From the NCBI GenBank assembly GCA_021234155.1, contig JAJEKV010000125.1, forward strand, positions 1,240,144-1,304,143: a stretch of 64,000 nt of DNA, written 5' to 3'. A program made the position numbers and the translations under genes. Each line of letters begins with the position of its first letter. Within the stretch, counting starts at the first letter, position 1. Source of the DNA: Isoetes taiwanensis (taxonomy: Eukaryota > Streptophyta > Lycopodiopsida > Isoetales > Isoetaceae). The notes beneath the pieces were generated by a model. The model worked only from the letters and a program-made list of their open reading frames with translations. It was not told where the DNA came from and made no database searches. This document shows positions 23,797 through 34,725 of the stretch, piece by piece.

Positions 23797-23808
23797 TTGT
23801 TTCAGAAT
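23797..23808. repeat. Target-site duplication, right copy
   Basis: Exact match to 15475-15486; the bases on either side diverge. Confidence 0.85.
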
Positions 23809-24009
23809 ATTGAAAGAGAAACCTCAACCTGATTTCATGCCGATTTGAAGCCATCCAGCATGACCCAAATGTAAAAATTGCAAAGGTTTGTTTGCATAAG
23901 TTGTTTACCTGTCTATTGAAGCTGCTCCTGGCTATGCAGCCTACTGTCGGACTTCAAGCTCTTTTTTGCCCGATAATTAGCTCAATAGGGCATTGTTCCT
24001 CACAACAAA
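23809..24009. other. Flank of the L1 insertion
   Basis: On the minus strand a GACAG|GTAAAC donor-like site at about 23910 could end a small exon. I see no more evidence than that. Confidence 0.2.
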
Positions 24010-24864
24010 TGTAACGAACCTAGGGGCTTAGACTAGCTTATAGTCACATGTTCTAGTAGAATAATTGTGTCAAGTATCGGATTGTGCAACTCATGGTTGA
24101 TATGCTTCTATGGGTGCATTGGGGGCGACATTTAAATTACATAAGAAACTTTAGCTAAGGTTATTTAAAACCTTAATAGATTCAATTCAAAAGAGTAAGC
24201 ACCTTAAAAATAGGGGAGAAAGAATCGTGGCTGCCAGATAGCGGGAGGATTCCGCTTAGAGATGCATGTGGCATGCCAATTTACCATCTGGCCTGATCCT
24301 GGGATGGATCCTGCCAAGTGTTCTTAAGGCAAGGGTATATAAGAAATAGAAGAGTTGGCCGGATGGGCAAAAAGGAGGAGGAAAGAGAATCGGTTGGGCT
24401 GATCAAATTGGAAGCAGAGCAAGGAAAACAAGAGTCCAAAGTTAAACTCAGGTGGGGATTTGATCTATTTCATGATTTTGCAGCCTGATTGGGGTTGGAT
24501 TATGTAGAGATGAGTTTAAAGCATGCATACCGCTTTGTAAGCCAAACTCCAGTTCATTAATAAAATCTGTCATGCCCATTTGCTCTGTGCTCCCAAATCC
24601 GTGGCCACAGCGGATTCGATCATCCGATCTTATGAACCTTAGCTTGCCCGATTATTTATTGTAAAAAATAATCCTCATGTCACGCCTCTCTCCCTTTAGG
24701 TGGTTAAGATTGTAAATCCGTCTTCTCCTCACGGGTCCTACTCTAGAGATAGTACTTTGCACCCTTAATGTATTTTGGAGATGAATTTACGCCTAGGGCG
24801 AGCTGCCTTGATCAATCGGCCGACCAAAAGAGGGCCCTTTGTCGGTGCCCACGATTTGGTTACA
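24010..24864 (+). repeat. Possible LTR of a Ty3/gypsy-like element
   Basis: The block starts TGTAACG, a frequent gypsy LTR start, and could end GTTACA, giving 6-bp inverted termini TGTAAC/GTTACA. Inside lie a TATA box (tatataa, 24336-24342) and a poly(A) signal (aataaa, 24559-24564) at LTR-like spacing. The gypsy RT fragment from about 24980 follows on the same strand. No second copy, target duplication or clear primer-binding site is present, so the call is tentative. Confidence 0.35.
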
Positions 24865-24888
24865 GTCATTTTCTGATTTCTATTGAAG

Positions 24889-24913
24889 GGGGATACCAGG
24901 GTCCGGTATCCCC
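24889..24913. repeat. 9-bp-arm hairpin
   Basis: GGGGATACC, a 7-nt centre, then GGTATCCCC: a perfect inverted repeat just upstream of the gypsy fragment. Confidence 0.6.
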
Positions 24914-25011
24914 AAATCTTTAAAACCTTATTTTAAAGTTAAAGTTTAAAACCCTTAGGTGTTCTTATCAATTGTAGTTACCTTCTACCAACCGCTAGGC
25001 AAACATAAGAA

Positions 25012-26199
25012 TTGGTAGAGCAAGGCTTTATTAGGCCTAGCACATCTCCATTTGGAGCTCCTGTTTTATTCGTAAAGAAGAAGGATGGAAGTCTGCGTTT
25101 GTGTGTAGACTATAGGCTGTTAAATCGGGTAACTATCAAGAATGGTTGCGCTTTGCCACGAGTGGATGATCTATTTGATCAATTAAGTGGTAGCAAGTTT
25201 TTTTCAAAGATTGATTTGCGATCTGGCTACCACCAGATCCGGATTAAGGAAGAGGATATCCCTAAATGTAAGCAAAACCTTACAGTTGTATACCTTAAGC
25301 TTGATTTTGCAAAGGCTTATGACAGTGTCAGCTGGGATTTCATGCGCCGATGTATGCTAAGACTGGGATTTGGGGAACAATTCACATCAGATATTATGAA
25401 GCTGCATATCTCTGCTCGGGCGACTGTTATGTTCTGTGGTGAGCCGTCAGATGCCTTTTCACTCGGCCCTTTAGCACCATTGCTTTTCACAATTGGTGCA
25501 GAGGCTTTGTCGCAGTTATTCACCGTTGCAACCACAGAGGGACTTCTCCATGGTCTTGCAATGGAGGACGACACACAAGAGGTTTGCGATCAATATGCAG
25601 ACGACACGTTCCTCTTCCTAGTCGCTAATGTTGAGAATCTTCTTGCTGCCAAAATGCTCTTAGATACTTTTTCACTGGCTTCCGGTGTCCTTGTGGGGTG
25701 GCAGAAGTGTACAGCTTTATGGACATTGGATAATCCGGCTCCGGCATCTGTTCACGATTATCCATGGAAATTACTTGCACATGGACAAGCCATCAAGTTG
25801 TTGGGGATTCCAGTTGGCATCCATGTTACTATGGGAGCTGCATGGGAGGAGATCATTAGGGGTTTGGAGAAGCACTTGTTCTGGTGGTCCACCGCTAAGC
25901 TGTCTCTTGCAGGTCGCATTATAGTGGCCAAGTTAGTCCTTAGTAGTACCCATGTTTATATGGCATCCTTACTGCTAGCCCCACATATCAAAGTGCGTGA
26001 GCTCATTGCAATAGTTCGGAACTTTATTTGGGCGGGTACTGAGGAAGGTGTTGTGGTTAAGGTAGCTTGGTCGAAGTGCATCCTTCCAAAATGGGCAAGT
26101 GGTCTTGGTATGATGGAGAGCAAAGTGCTTATTTCAAAGTTCATTTGGAGACTCCTGAATGGTGAGGATGACTCTCCTGGTTCACGCCTTCTTAGATAA
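25012..26199 (+). CDS. In-frame chimera: Ty3/gypsy RT N-part fused to LINE RT C-part
   Basis: One uninterrupted 395-codon frame. Residues 1-85 are the start of a Ty3/gypsy reverse transcriptase: [54 protein letters not shown]. After EEDIPK (about 25267) the protein switches to a plant L1-type [23 protein letters not shown] (motif A), [11 protein letters not shown] (motif B with the usual RQGCP lost), [10 protein letters not shown] (motif C with both catalytic Asp), [19 protein letters not shown] and ending GSRLLR. The first gypsy catalytic Asp (KIDLRSGYH) is kept, then a second motif A follows, so a working polymerase fold is unlikely. Upstream of the first ATG the gypsy frame continues with a shift (about 24980). 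Whether it is expressed is unknown. Confidence 0.8.
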   Translation: MVEQGFIRPSTSPFGAPVLFVKKKDGSLRLCVDYRLLNRVTIKNGCALPRVDDLFDQLSGSKFFSKIDLRSGYHQIRIKEEDIPKCKQNLTVVYLKLDFAKAYDSVSWDFMRRCMLRLGFGEQFTSDIMKLHISARATVMFCGEPSDAFSLGPLAPLLFTIGAEALSQLFTVATTEGLLHGLAMEDDTQEVCDQYADDTFLFLVANVENLLAAKMLLDTFSLASGVLVGWQKCTALWTLDNPAPASVHDYPWKLLAHGQAIKLLGIPVGIHVTMGAAWEEIIRGLEKHLFWWSTAKLSLAGRIIVAKLVLSSTHVYMASLLLAPHIKVRELIAIVRNFIWAGTEEGVVVKVAWSKCILPKWASGLGMMESKVLISKFIWRLLNGEDDSPGSRLLR

Positions 26200-27289
26200 G
26201 CCCTTGGTCACTGTATCCCTCCAGACAAGAAGATTGTCAAACCAGTTCTACCTTGGGCTTTATTTCAGACTCTGCAGCCTTTTCCAAGTGCTTCTCCATT
26301 TTTGCGTGGCTTGTTGACAGCATGGGAGGCGGTCATACATCTTTTCTGGCCATGCCCCTCTATCCACAGCCTATTAGAGACTCCATGGTGGTGGGCACCA
26401 CTGCCTCCGTTACACAGAGATGATGGGTTCTTGCAGGCGTTGTCTCTATTCAAGCATGGTATGAGGCAGGTCGCCTATGTCTTGGCCTGAATTTTAGGCA
26501 AAGTTCCTGCTCTCTCCTTGGGATGTATCTCTATGGCAAGCACTTTGTCAGATCAGTCGCCTTCTTTTAGCACCACAGCCCCCCTCCCAGTTGCCAGATG
26601 GGTGGCACCTACAGGTTCCACAACCCATTTTGTGTCGTACATGGCGATGGCTTTGGATAGGTTGCTCCACCCTAAAGTCTCTGTACTGTGGTGGCAGATT
26701 ATCCACAGGTGCCCGCGGATTAATGCCTTTCGACATCGCTATGATCCTCGCATATCTGCAGTATGCCAGCTCTGTCTTTTGTACGTTGAGACTCTTGAGC
26801 ATTGTCTCTTTGATTGTCCTGAGGTTCAACCAGCATGGTCCTGGCTACAAGGTTTGTTTAACAGTACATTGGACTGCCAATGCATCCTCTTGGCGTCCTA
26901 TCCCAAGGCATGGCCTCCAGCTAAACAAAGGGCATTCCATCTTGGTTCCGGTTGGCTCCTATGGTCGATATGGGGCGTCGCGGATTTCGGATCTTCGGGG
27001 CATTAATTCATCTGCACCGCGGTGTTATTACGGTGGCCCGAAAAAAGATATTGACAACCTATGAGTGTTCCTCCCTTGAATCGAAATGATGGAACGCGTC
27101 CCGGATTCTTATCTTGAACCCGATTCTTATTGTTAATCTCCTATTCTGGAGTAAGTACATTGTGCTCCAGGCTCCTGCTCCTGTGGCATCTTTTTGTGCT
27201 TACACAGTTAGATGAGACATGTAAATTGTGTACTTTTTCTCTGATTAATAAACCTTTTGGCTTTCGTCCTTCAAAAAAAAAAAAAAAAA
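25268..27289 (+). mobile_element. 5'-truncated L1-type LINE with poly(A)
   Basis: It runs from the middle of RT, through the zf-RVT domain in another frame (about 26700-26870: CPRINAFRHRYDPR, CQLC, LEHCLFDCPE), a 3' UTR and an AATAAA signal (27246-27251), to a 17-nt poly(A) at 27273-27289. The 5' junction lies inside gypsy RT. Gypsy sequence does not resume after the poly(A) and I find no target duplication, so a deletion or template switch accompanied the insertion. Confidence 0.8.
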
Positions 27290-27620
27290 TCTCGAACATC
27301 TCATTTTTTGAAGCTTGGATTTAGTAGTATGCTATATTTATCATTAATGCACTATTTGCATATGTGCATCTCTCTTGTCAGCATCATGTGTGAAGGTCTA
27401 ACAGTACAATATTTGAAGGCAAGGGATGATCTACCACAAAAAATGATGGAGGATTGGCATAAGAGATAAAGTAGGTTTAAATGGCAAAAATTTGTTTGCC
27501 AAACAATTGCCCTTGTACTGATCAATGAAAACAAAAACAGAGAGTACCTTGTTTAAATTCTCCTACACCTTTTGCTAAAATGTTGTCAATGTTTTGGATC
27601 TTTGCTTATCGATAGTAGCT

Positions 27621-27857
27621 CTACTTGCATTTGAACACCATAATACAAGGAACACAACTTCGATGGCAATAGCTTTCAAAACTGCGGCATTTTCTTGACT
27701 GCGAGCTTGTCAAAAACTTTTTGTGCTTCAACAAGTGAGCCATATTAGTATACATATGAACCAACCTGTTTGTCGATAGTCTGTTCACCTTCGATGAATT
27801 CTCATTCAAATGAAATAGCCTGTTAAACACCTGTCGTGCATCAAACAACACTCCCAT
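27621..27857 (-). pseudogene. Degenerate pentatricopeptide-repeat (PPR) fragment
   Basis: The minus-strand frame reads DARQVFNRL, then NRLVHMYTNMA and LKHKKF, matching the plant PLS-type PPR pattern (ARQVFD-, LV-MYTKCG, A-KVFD). Frame drift after MYTNMA and the lack of flanking repeats mark it as a relic. Functional relatives are RNA-binding proteins of plastids and mitochondria. Confidence 0.5.
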
Positions 27858-27899
27858 AACTCATAAACATGGGAACCATGTAGTTTTTTTACTCTCTGT

Positions 27900-28830
27900 A
27901 GACCTCTTGCTCTTCATTAAAAATGTGCACATACATCCATCTTACATATTTTACAGTTTTTGGTAATGGTAGCTAAAGAAAGCTTCTCGATCATGCCACC
28001 TAAAAGATTACTATGATCATTTATCAGACATGGATAGGGGGATGCCAGAGTTGGAAATGCTAGAGTTGGAGATGGATCAGGAATGGAAAGAAGGATTGGA
28101 GTGCATGGTTGCCTAATGTTTTAGGCAATGGATCGAACGAAAGAAGAAGAATTTAATTTTCAAGAGACTTTCTATTTTCTTGAATTATACAGTTTGAAAT
28201 TTATAATTTTAGTTGAGATGCCATGATAAATTCAAAAAATGTTGCCCAGGAAGGGAGGGGAGGGGGGATATCTAATGAAAAAAATGTGAACAATTATTAA
28301 TAAAATAAAATAGCAATAATTGAAAAAGCAATTTCATTGACATTTACCAGTACTTGTTTTTTGCAAGAATGGATTACGGCTATTCATGCAAGTGCTCATA
28401 ATTTAACAAAAAAATAAACACATCCAAAAAATTTAGCAAATTAGATTATTAGGAACAGAGATAGAGATGTTTCTCATATGTGAGACTTTCTATGATGAAA
28501 GGATGATATGCCATATGCAGTGGCATGACCTACACTCAATCATCAAATAAATTATTCGATCTTTCATGCAAAGGGAGTAAGCATCGTATGCTTATAACAA
28601 ATAGAAGAGCTAAACCATTGAAAATACTATTAATAGCTAATCTTGTGTATGCGCACTTTAGATGTGTTGAGTAGGCCTTCCAACACTCCCATCAAATCAT
28701 ATAAAAATTATAGCAGAAAACATATAAAATTATAAAAGAGAACCCCTGATTATTATGTTGTGCTAGATATTCTAAACAATGTGTGCCCTGGACTACCTCT
28801 CTTGTTTCGATTATGGTAACAACCAATACA
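27900..28830. other. AT-rich intergenic stretch
   Basis: Nothing recognised apart from short homopolymer and A-rich runs. Confidence 0.4.
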
Positions 28831-29286
28831 TAACAACTAACACATAACTACCATTGACATTAGTTGACACAAACCATTATATCTAACACTTTTAAATTAA
28901 AATCTCCTTGAAACCCCCTTTGGCTTGGGTGCATATTCACATGAGGGTGACTCCTGGCATCGAGAGCTATCGGATGGGCGTATTTGCAAGTTATACCTCG
29001 ATCTAGGCGTAGATAGCGATCCTCGTTTGTGGAGTATGCTTGTACAAGTTTTGGTATATCGTATAACAAGATTTACAAAATACTATAAGGTTTGAGGCAA
29101 TATACTAAATGGTGTTGATTTTGTAAATGTGTTATATGATTTTAGAGGCTCTCACTGCCCTACATCACTCCCCGCGTGAATATGCACCCAAACCAAAGGG
29201 GGTTACAGGGGGATTTTAATTTAAAGGTGTTTAATGTAATGGTTTGTGTTAACTAATGTCCATTCTAGTTATGTGTTGGATGTTAT
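28831..29286. mobile_element. Fold-back/MITE-like element with arms of about 120 bp
   Basis: The left arm (about 28831-28952) and right arm (about 29165-29286) are inverted copies. Shared words are 'acacataacta', 'acattagtt-acacaaacc', 'tttaaattaaaatc' and 'gggtgcatattcac'. The spacer is about 210 bp and contains no gene. The right arm is followed by an A run. Long inverted arms without coding capacity fit a non-autonomous DNA transposon. Target duplication not determined. Confidence 0.7.
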
Positions 29287-30991
29287 ATTAAAAAAAAAAA
29301 ATTAGGCCCTTTAGGCCCTAACAAAAGCAAACATAAGCAAACTTTAAGGGCCTAAATATTAATTAGTAAGAAGCTTAAGTATTCTAGTTGAAGCTGCGAG
29401 GGTCTTATATTCTGATTTAGCAAAACATAGTTGAATGAAAACTTTGATTTAGTTATAACTTGGCTAAAGAATGGGTTAAAAACAAACGGTGATAAATTTA
29501 AATATCTCGCTGGTAGCTCAAGCATGATGCACATGATGTGACTACATTTATAAAATATGTACAAGATTACACTGCAATATAGAGTGCAAAAATCATAATT
29601 AGATTCCAATGCAACACAAAATGCCAAAAGCCATAATTACATTCTTCAATGCTGCAAATCTTAAGAGCTATGTCATCCATCACCATGTGAAAGTTCAACC
29701 ATATTTCGTCAACATGTCGAATTTAAAAAATGCTTTACAAAAATCCCAATTGCAAATCTCCGAAACAAAGAAACATACCTAATATGTTTTTTCTAATCCA
29801 TCCAACAAATACTTCTCAGCGATGGTTTATTTGATGCATTACAACCTCAGAACCCTCTAAGCACAAATCTGAGCGCAAGGGGATGCTTTCTCCGGGAAAC
29901 AACTTCTCAATGTTCAATTCCGTCATTGAATTGAACGTAGTGCCTGCAAAAAAAAAATGCTTTTCAAACTGCATAGTGGGTTCTCAAATAATGCATTATT
30001 CGCAACCTACAAGCTTAATGCATTTTTCACATGCTAAGAGATTGCCGCCTCCACACTTGGGCAACCACAAGCTAGAAACTTCAGATACATCTGTTGCTTG
30101 AAGACTTTGCAGCAAGGAAGCTGAAGGGCAACTTTTCTAAAACCAGAATTTAAGAGCAGAAAACACCAATATAAAAGAGCCTCAATGAGGAAGATGCCAT
30201 AGATGCTGCAAGCAGTTAGTGCCCTTTCTCAGCAACATAATATTATGTTTGTTGTAATAGAAAAGTCCAGCATGGTCTTACTAATATCTAGCATAATAAC
30301 ATGGAGTTATTTTTGTATTTTGTACGCTTTTCAACATGGTTTTTGTATTTCACACAAAACTAATGAACTGACCACTGCTTTTGGATCTGAGAAAGGCTCA
30401 CTAGACACAAGTCGAGTAGTTCAAGGGCCCATGGTTTGATATAGTAGCATTTAAACTTGATGCTAAATCGATACTCCAATCTTGAGCAGAATGCAAGACT
30501 CTTATCTCCACATGAGCAAAAAGTCTGCATTTGTTGCTGCCTTAGATCTGCAAAGCTTGGCCGGCAGGCCCCTTCTTTATCCATCCACATCCACCCACAT
30601 CTATAGTTGAGTCTATTGTGAAAATCAATGATGTTGCTGGCCGGATCTGCCATAAATTAACTGGCTGGCTTGCATCCTTGGGATAGGGTTTGGGCCTTAC
30701 CACATCTGGCAGAACCAGTACAAAGGGACTGGCCGACTGTGAAGCAGAGGAAGAGGTCTTACTCATTTGAAGGCCAGCTCATTACATCACATTTTATGGT
30801 AATGTTTCCTAATGGGTCAAAAGCCTCTGCAAATGCACAATCATAAACTTGAGGAACCATATGCAATTAAACAGGAAAAAAATGATATTTTAGCTAGACA
30901 ATAAGATCATGTTCTCACTATCAGTGTCGGCTGAAACAGTGTCCTAACTGCTTAGGAAAAGTGTACATAATGCGGCAATGACATTGCTTAC
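29287..30991. other. Mostly non-coding stretch with weak exon-like frames
   Basis: On the minus strand about 30540-30770 holds two overlapping open frames with plausible splice sites (for example gcttcacag acceptor, GATGTG|GTAAGG donor), but I cannot choose between them or name a product. Confidence 0.25.
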
Positions 30992-31157
30992 CACTAGTAT
31001 ATTGAGGAATAGCAGTGTTGAAGCTGAGAAAACATAAAGTGCCCGCATGATAATCCAGCAGACAAATCCGGAAACAAACAAGAATCGAGCCCCAAAACAT
31101 AGAAGTGCATAGACAAAACAATTCTTACCGCCAGCTCTTCCTGCCAATTCTATCTGC
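30992..31157 (-). CDS. Candidate exon of a membrane protein
   Basis: 166 nt, open, between acceptor gaactag and donor GTG|GTAAGC. After a basic start (ELAGRAGGKN) it encodes two hydrophobic stretches (CFVYALLCFGARFLFVSGFV and ALYVFSASTLLFLNILV) separated by WIIMR, so two membrane helices are likely. Family unknown. An alternative donor (GGCG|GTAAGA) lies within the exon. Confidence 0.35.
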
Positions 31158-31427
31158 CTAGTTCAAGCACTAAAAGTTACATGTTCAGCTTAGAAAGCTG
31201 AGGGAAAACGAAACCCTCTTGCATATTTGCTCTACAAAATATCTTGGCTCTGGCACTCAAGAAGATTAATGGAACAACCATCTCATGCTCCTCCGAAATG
31301 GATAAAAAGTAAAGAGAACGCCTATGTTTGCCCTAAACTACAAGATGCCTATATCTGCATGCAAGTTCTAAATATACAATGGATCAGACCATTTGGAAGT
31401 GTTATTTAAATTCATGCAAATAGTATG

Positions 31428-31690
31428 TGCACTCTAGATGTACGCATTAGTACATCTATTCAAATGCATCACAAAATCATAGTAAAACCATGTTGAAAAG
31501 CGTATGTCAAAAATACAAAAAATAACCCCCTGTTATTGTGCTAGACACAACGAGCATGGAAATACTAGATGCACTCTAGAAGTACTAATTAGTACACCAT
31601 GCGCAATACGGCATCCAAATCATAGTAAAACCATAAGGAAAAAACGTATAAAAATACAAAAACAACCCCCTGTCATAATGCTAGATATTA
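31428..31690. repeat. Two tandem units of a dispersed repeat
   Basis: Two units of about 125 bp both run 'tgcactctaga-gta', 'attagtaca', 'catagtaaaacca', 'aaaatacaaaaa', 'accccctgt-at--tgctaga'. The same unit occurs inverted at about 59.75-59.93 kb. Confidence 0.7.
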
Positions 31691-31700
31691 TGACTGGGGG
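31666..31700. repeat. Palindrome at a repeat boundary
   Basis: Arms CCCCCTGTCATAAT and ATTATGACTGGGGG (one mismatch in 14) around a 7-nt centre. It lies exactly where the 31.43-31.69 repeat meets the 31.70-32.10 repeat. Confidence 0.7.
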
Positions 31701-32110
31701 AGTCTATGATTTTGAAATATTAAATACACGTTCATCTATGGTTTTGAAATAGGAAATACTGGGATTCATCTCTATAGGGGTTTGCCTAAGGTTTTAGAAT
31801 ATTTAAATTAAACTAAGTTGAATTAATTCACGCCATGAGATCTTCAGGTCCATGGGCGAAACAATACAACATGGAAAAGTGTTTTTTAAGCCAAACCTTT
31901 TGCCTCGAACCTCTACCAAAATAATTCAATATCCTAATAAGAATGCTTTAAGCAATGCAACCAGCGAGCTAATGTGCTTATTTTTTCTATTGAATCTAAT
32001 TTTTTTTTAAAGAATAACCCATAATTGTTTTAGATGTATGGCTTATAGCCTTAAATCACCATATCAACTCCACTTTGAACCCCTTGTTATTGTGCATGAT
32101 ATTATCAACC
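31690..32110 (+). repeat. Dispersed repeat family, copy 2
   Basis: Diverged copy of 8180-8510, with an internal insertion of roughly 100 bp relative to it (around 31.79-31.90 kb). Confidence 0.6.
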
Positions 32111-32855
32111 TGTCCATGCTTAAAGTAACCCACAGGTGGAATAAATAGGGACTTGGTTAACTGATTTGCACATGCAGCTCGACATTGATAAGCTCCAGAA
32201 CATCAGAGCATAAGCTAATAGAACAAGAGCTTTGTGTCAATCATTTTGATGCAATATGGACACCCAATCTAATTCGATAATCAGCAGGGCTCCAGATTGG
32301 GGGGGTTCCTCCCAGAATTTTCGGTTAAAGTTGTTAAAATCCAGTTTGTAATATAAATGCCGGAAAATTTCGAATCGAAATTTTGCAAAATGCTTGTTAA
32401 ACCGGCAAATTAGAGGATATTTTCTTAAAAGTCCGGTAATTAGCAATAAAGCATGGCATTTTGCTTGTTTAAGCACTGAATCATCACCATTAACATGGGA
32501 AACTACAGACTTGCATATTGCAATTATCTCAGAGCACAAACCTACTCTATTTAGGGAAGTGTGTTTTAAGCTGATGATCACACAAAAGAAAAGGTTTGTT
32601 CCAATTTTTTATGAGAAAGGGCTTGATAAATTTAAAGTGGCAGAAACGAATGGAGATTCCCAAGCTCAACAAATCATAGACTGATGGAATGAAGTCTCTG
32701 TTCAATTTGACCTGCCAAATTTCACCGGGTAAGCATAAATCCTTAATAACATCTCATGCCTTGGACTGTGTACCTTAACTTAGTATCAAATAGGGACGTC
32801 CCTGTAGAAATTTTCAAGAAGAAGCTTCATTCGAATGACTTCTTTATATGCCTTC
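32111..32855. other. Intergenic stretch
   Basis: No gene recognised; the longest frames here have no family resemblance. Confidence 0.35.
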
Positions 32856-33336
32856 AGAGAGAGAGGGAGGGAGGGAGGGAGGGAGGGAGGGAGGGAGAGA
32901 AATGTTTATTATTTCGTCTGTCAGACCATCAGGTCTAGAAGACGACCACAATTTTACAAAGCTTATAAAAATCATTTGCATGGTGTGCTTCAACAAAGAA
33001 CACCGCTCAGCCTCTTTCTCTATATTGTAAGCTTTTAATAAGTGTTTATATGATGGAATGGATAGTTCTCTTGTGTGATAAACCTCTTTCAAGTAGCAAC
33101 CACTCGTGCTGGGTGGCAACGCAAAAAAGTCATGTAAAGAATCACTTTTGATCCCGTACTTGAGTCTGAGTGACGCATACTTTGGGCAATGTACGACCAG
33201 GTGGACTTCATCTTCAACTTTGTCGGCCATACACACCTTGCAGGTGCGTCTATGTCTAGGAATATTTCCCCATCTCCCCACTTCAACCCCAAAGTGATGG
33301 GAGCTTAGCCTCAACCTACAAAGTGTATGTCTCATA
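32856..33336 (-). mobile_element. LINE 3' end A with (CCCT)n tail
   Basis: The minus strand encodes the C-terminus of a LINE polyprotein: LRLSSHHFGVEVGRW, then CKVC--DKVEDEVHLVVHCP, the family's terminal zinc-like motif. A 3' structure follows (CGTCT/AGACG outer stem, AGACC/GGTCT inner stem), then the microsatellite at 32856-32900. The copy is 5'-truncated at 33336, exactly where the (TTATC)n tail of the next LINE begins. Confidence 0.8.
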
Positions 33337-33440
33337 AATAAGATAAGATAAGATAAGATAAGAATTTTTACGTCCACGGGAACCCAACGGGTTATGGGAC
33401 GGCACATGCAAGGGCAACAGCCCACCACAAGCAAAAAGTG
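33337..33440 (-). mobile_element. LINE 3' end B with (TTATC)n tail
   Basis: Five AAGAT/TTATC units (33337-33362) adjoin a 3' structure with CGTCC/GGACG outer and AACCC/GGGTT inner stems. Only 3' UTR remains. LINE A probably inserted into this tail. Confidence 0.7.
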
Positions 33441-34326
33441 GTGCCCTTTAATTCAAAATGTTGTCCCGCCCAATACGAGCGGGAGAATTTGAATGCACAT
33501 ATATTACAACCAAAATACTAAAAATAATGTAGCATTATCCTAAAAAATCGAGGTCGAGAGGGGAGCGCCACGCTGAACTTCGCCTCCTCCAAGCCGCATG
33601 AGCATCCTCCAAGCCGGACTGGCCTCCTCCTCGCCGATCCTGCATGAGCATGATCAAGGCGTCCCGGGAGCATCTGCGTGCATCTAATCCTTAATAGATG
33701 AAGATACAGATGAAGGCGCTTGCGGCTGCCACAGCTTATGGCTTCAGGTATTTTTTGAAAGATTCCCGCACTACTTCTCTAAGCTTGACTTTCTAAAGCC
33801 AAAGGCGAATTCCACAAGCCAAGTTCAAGCTTTCAGCTACCCAAATCAAGAGGTTTCGAGCTACTCTTGCTCTATTGATGATCCCCTCTTGACGATTTCC
33901 CGCTGATTAATGATTCCCCTGTTGTGCTTTTCCCTTTACATGCGCAGATTTTTGAGATGGGCAGATTCCGGTAGTCTTCTGGGTGTGTTGATCTGCAGTA
34001 CTTTGATCTGTAATTTAACAATAGGAAGCGGATAGACAGATTTTTGACATGGGCAGATTCTGCCTTTGCCATATACAGGCAATACTTACCTTCTTAGCAT
34101 CTGACTGCAAATAACTTGAACTGTATGCTCTTTTGCTTGCATCTTCTGCTACAGGGCTTAAGATCCGAAATAAGAAACAGGGCATTTTGAACGGGGCTAC
34201 CATACTCTGAGCGCTTCCCCGTTAGGATAGAAGACTGTGGGCATTTTATGAGCGCTTCACGAAGGTAAATCAGTTTTTTTTTTCTTGGAGTTTCTGTCCG
34301 TACGGAATTCTGCGTTCACTAATATA
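33441..34326. other. Intergenic stretch
   Basis: Moderately GC-rich around 33.55-33.70 kb, with 'cctcctccaagccg' repeated. No gene recognised. Confidence 0.35.
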
Positions 34327-34437
34327 CAGAGCATTCGTGCTCAAGCAAATCGCCACAGCGATTGTGTTGAGCAGGATTTCGTAGGCAAACAGAGCATTCT
34401 TGCTCAAGCAAATCGCCACAGCGATTGTGTTGAGCAG
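34327..34437. repeat. Duplicated hairpin unit
   Basis: Two 48-bp units (34327-34374 and 34390-34437) differ at one base. Each contains a hairpin: GCTCAA-g-CAAATCGC, loop caca, GCGATTG-t-GTTGAGC. Confidence 0.75.
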
Positions 34438-34725
34438 AAAATATGTTTTTTTTTTAAAGATTGTATTTGTTTTATTACGTAGAATAAGCTTTAAAATTTT
34501 AAAATAAAAATGTTATTATGTCAATCGAAGTAGCTACGCAGCTCTAAATGTTCGCGGTCGCGATCCCTCTGAACATTTCTACGCTTTCTAATGGGCAGCT
34601 CTTACTCAAAAAAGAGCTCGGCTTAGCCTTACAAATGCCAATTTTGGATACACCGCGATTTTATGGGTGAAAATCATAAAAATAGACGGCAACTTCTACT
34701 CAATTGCAACCAATTACGGCGTTTT

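Noticed and set aside
24010-24864. Solo LTR
   Set aside because: The 5-bp flanks (acaaa and gtcat) do not match, so a solo LTR with target duplication is not supported; kept only as a possible LTR.
25012-26199. Intact, active reverse transcriptase gene
   Set aside because: Two different motif A regions are fused and LINE motif B is shortened, so an active enzyme is unlikely despite the open frame.
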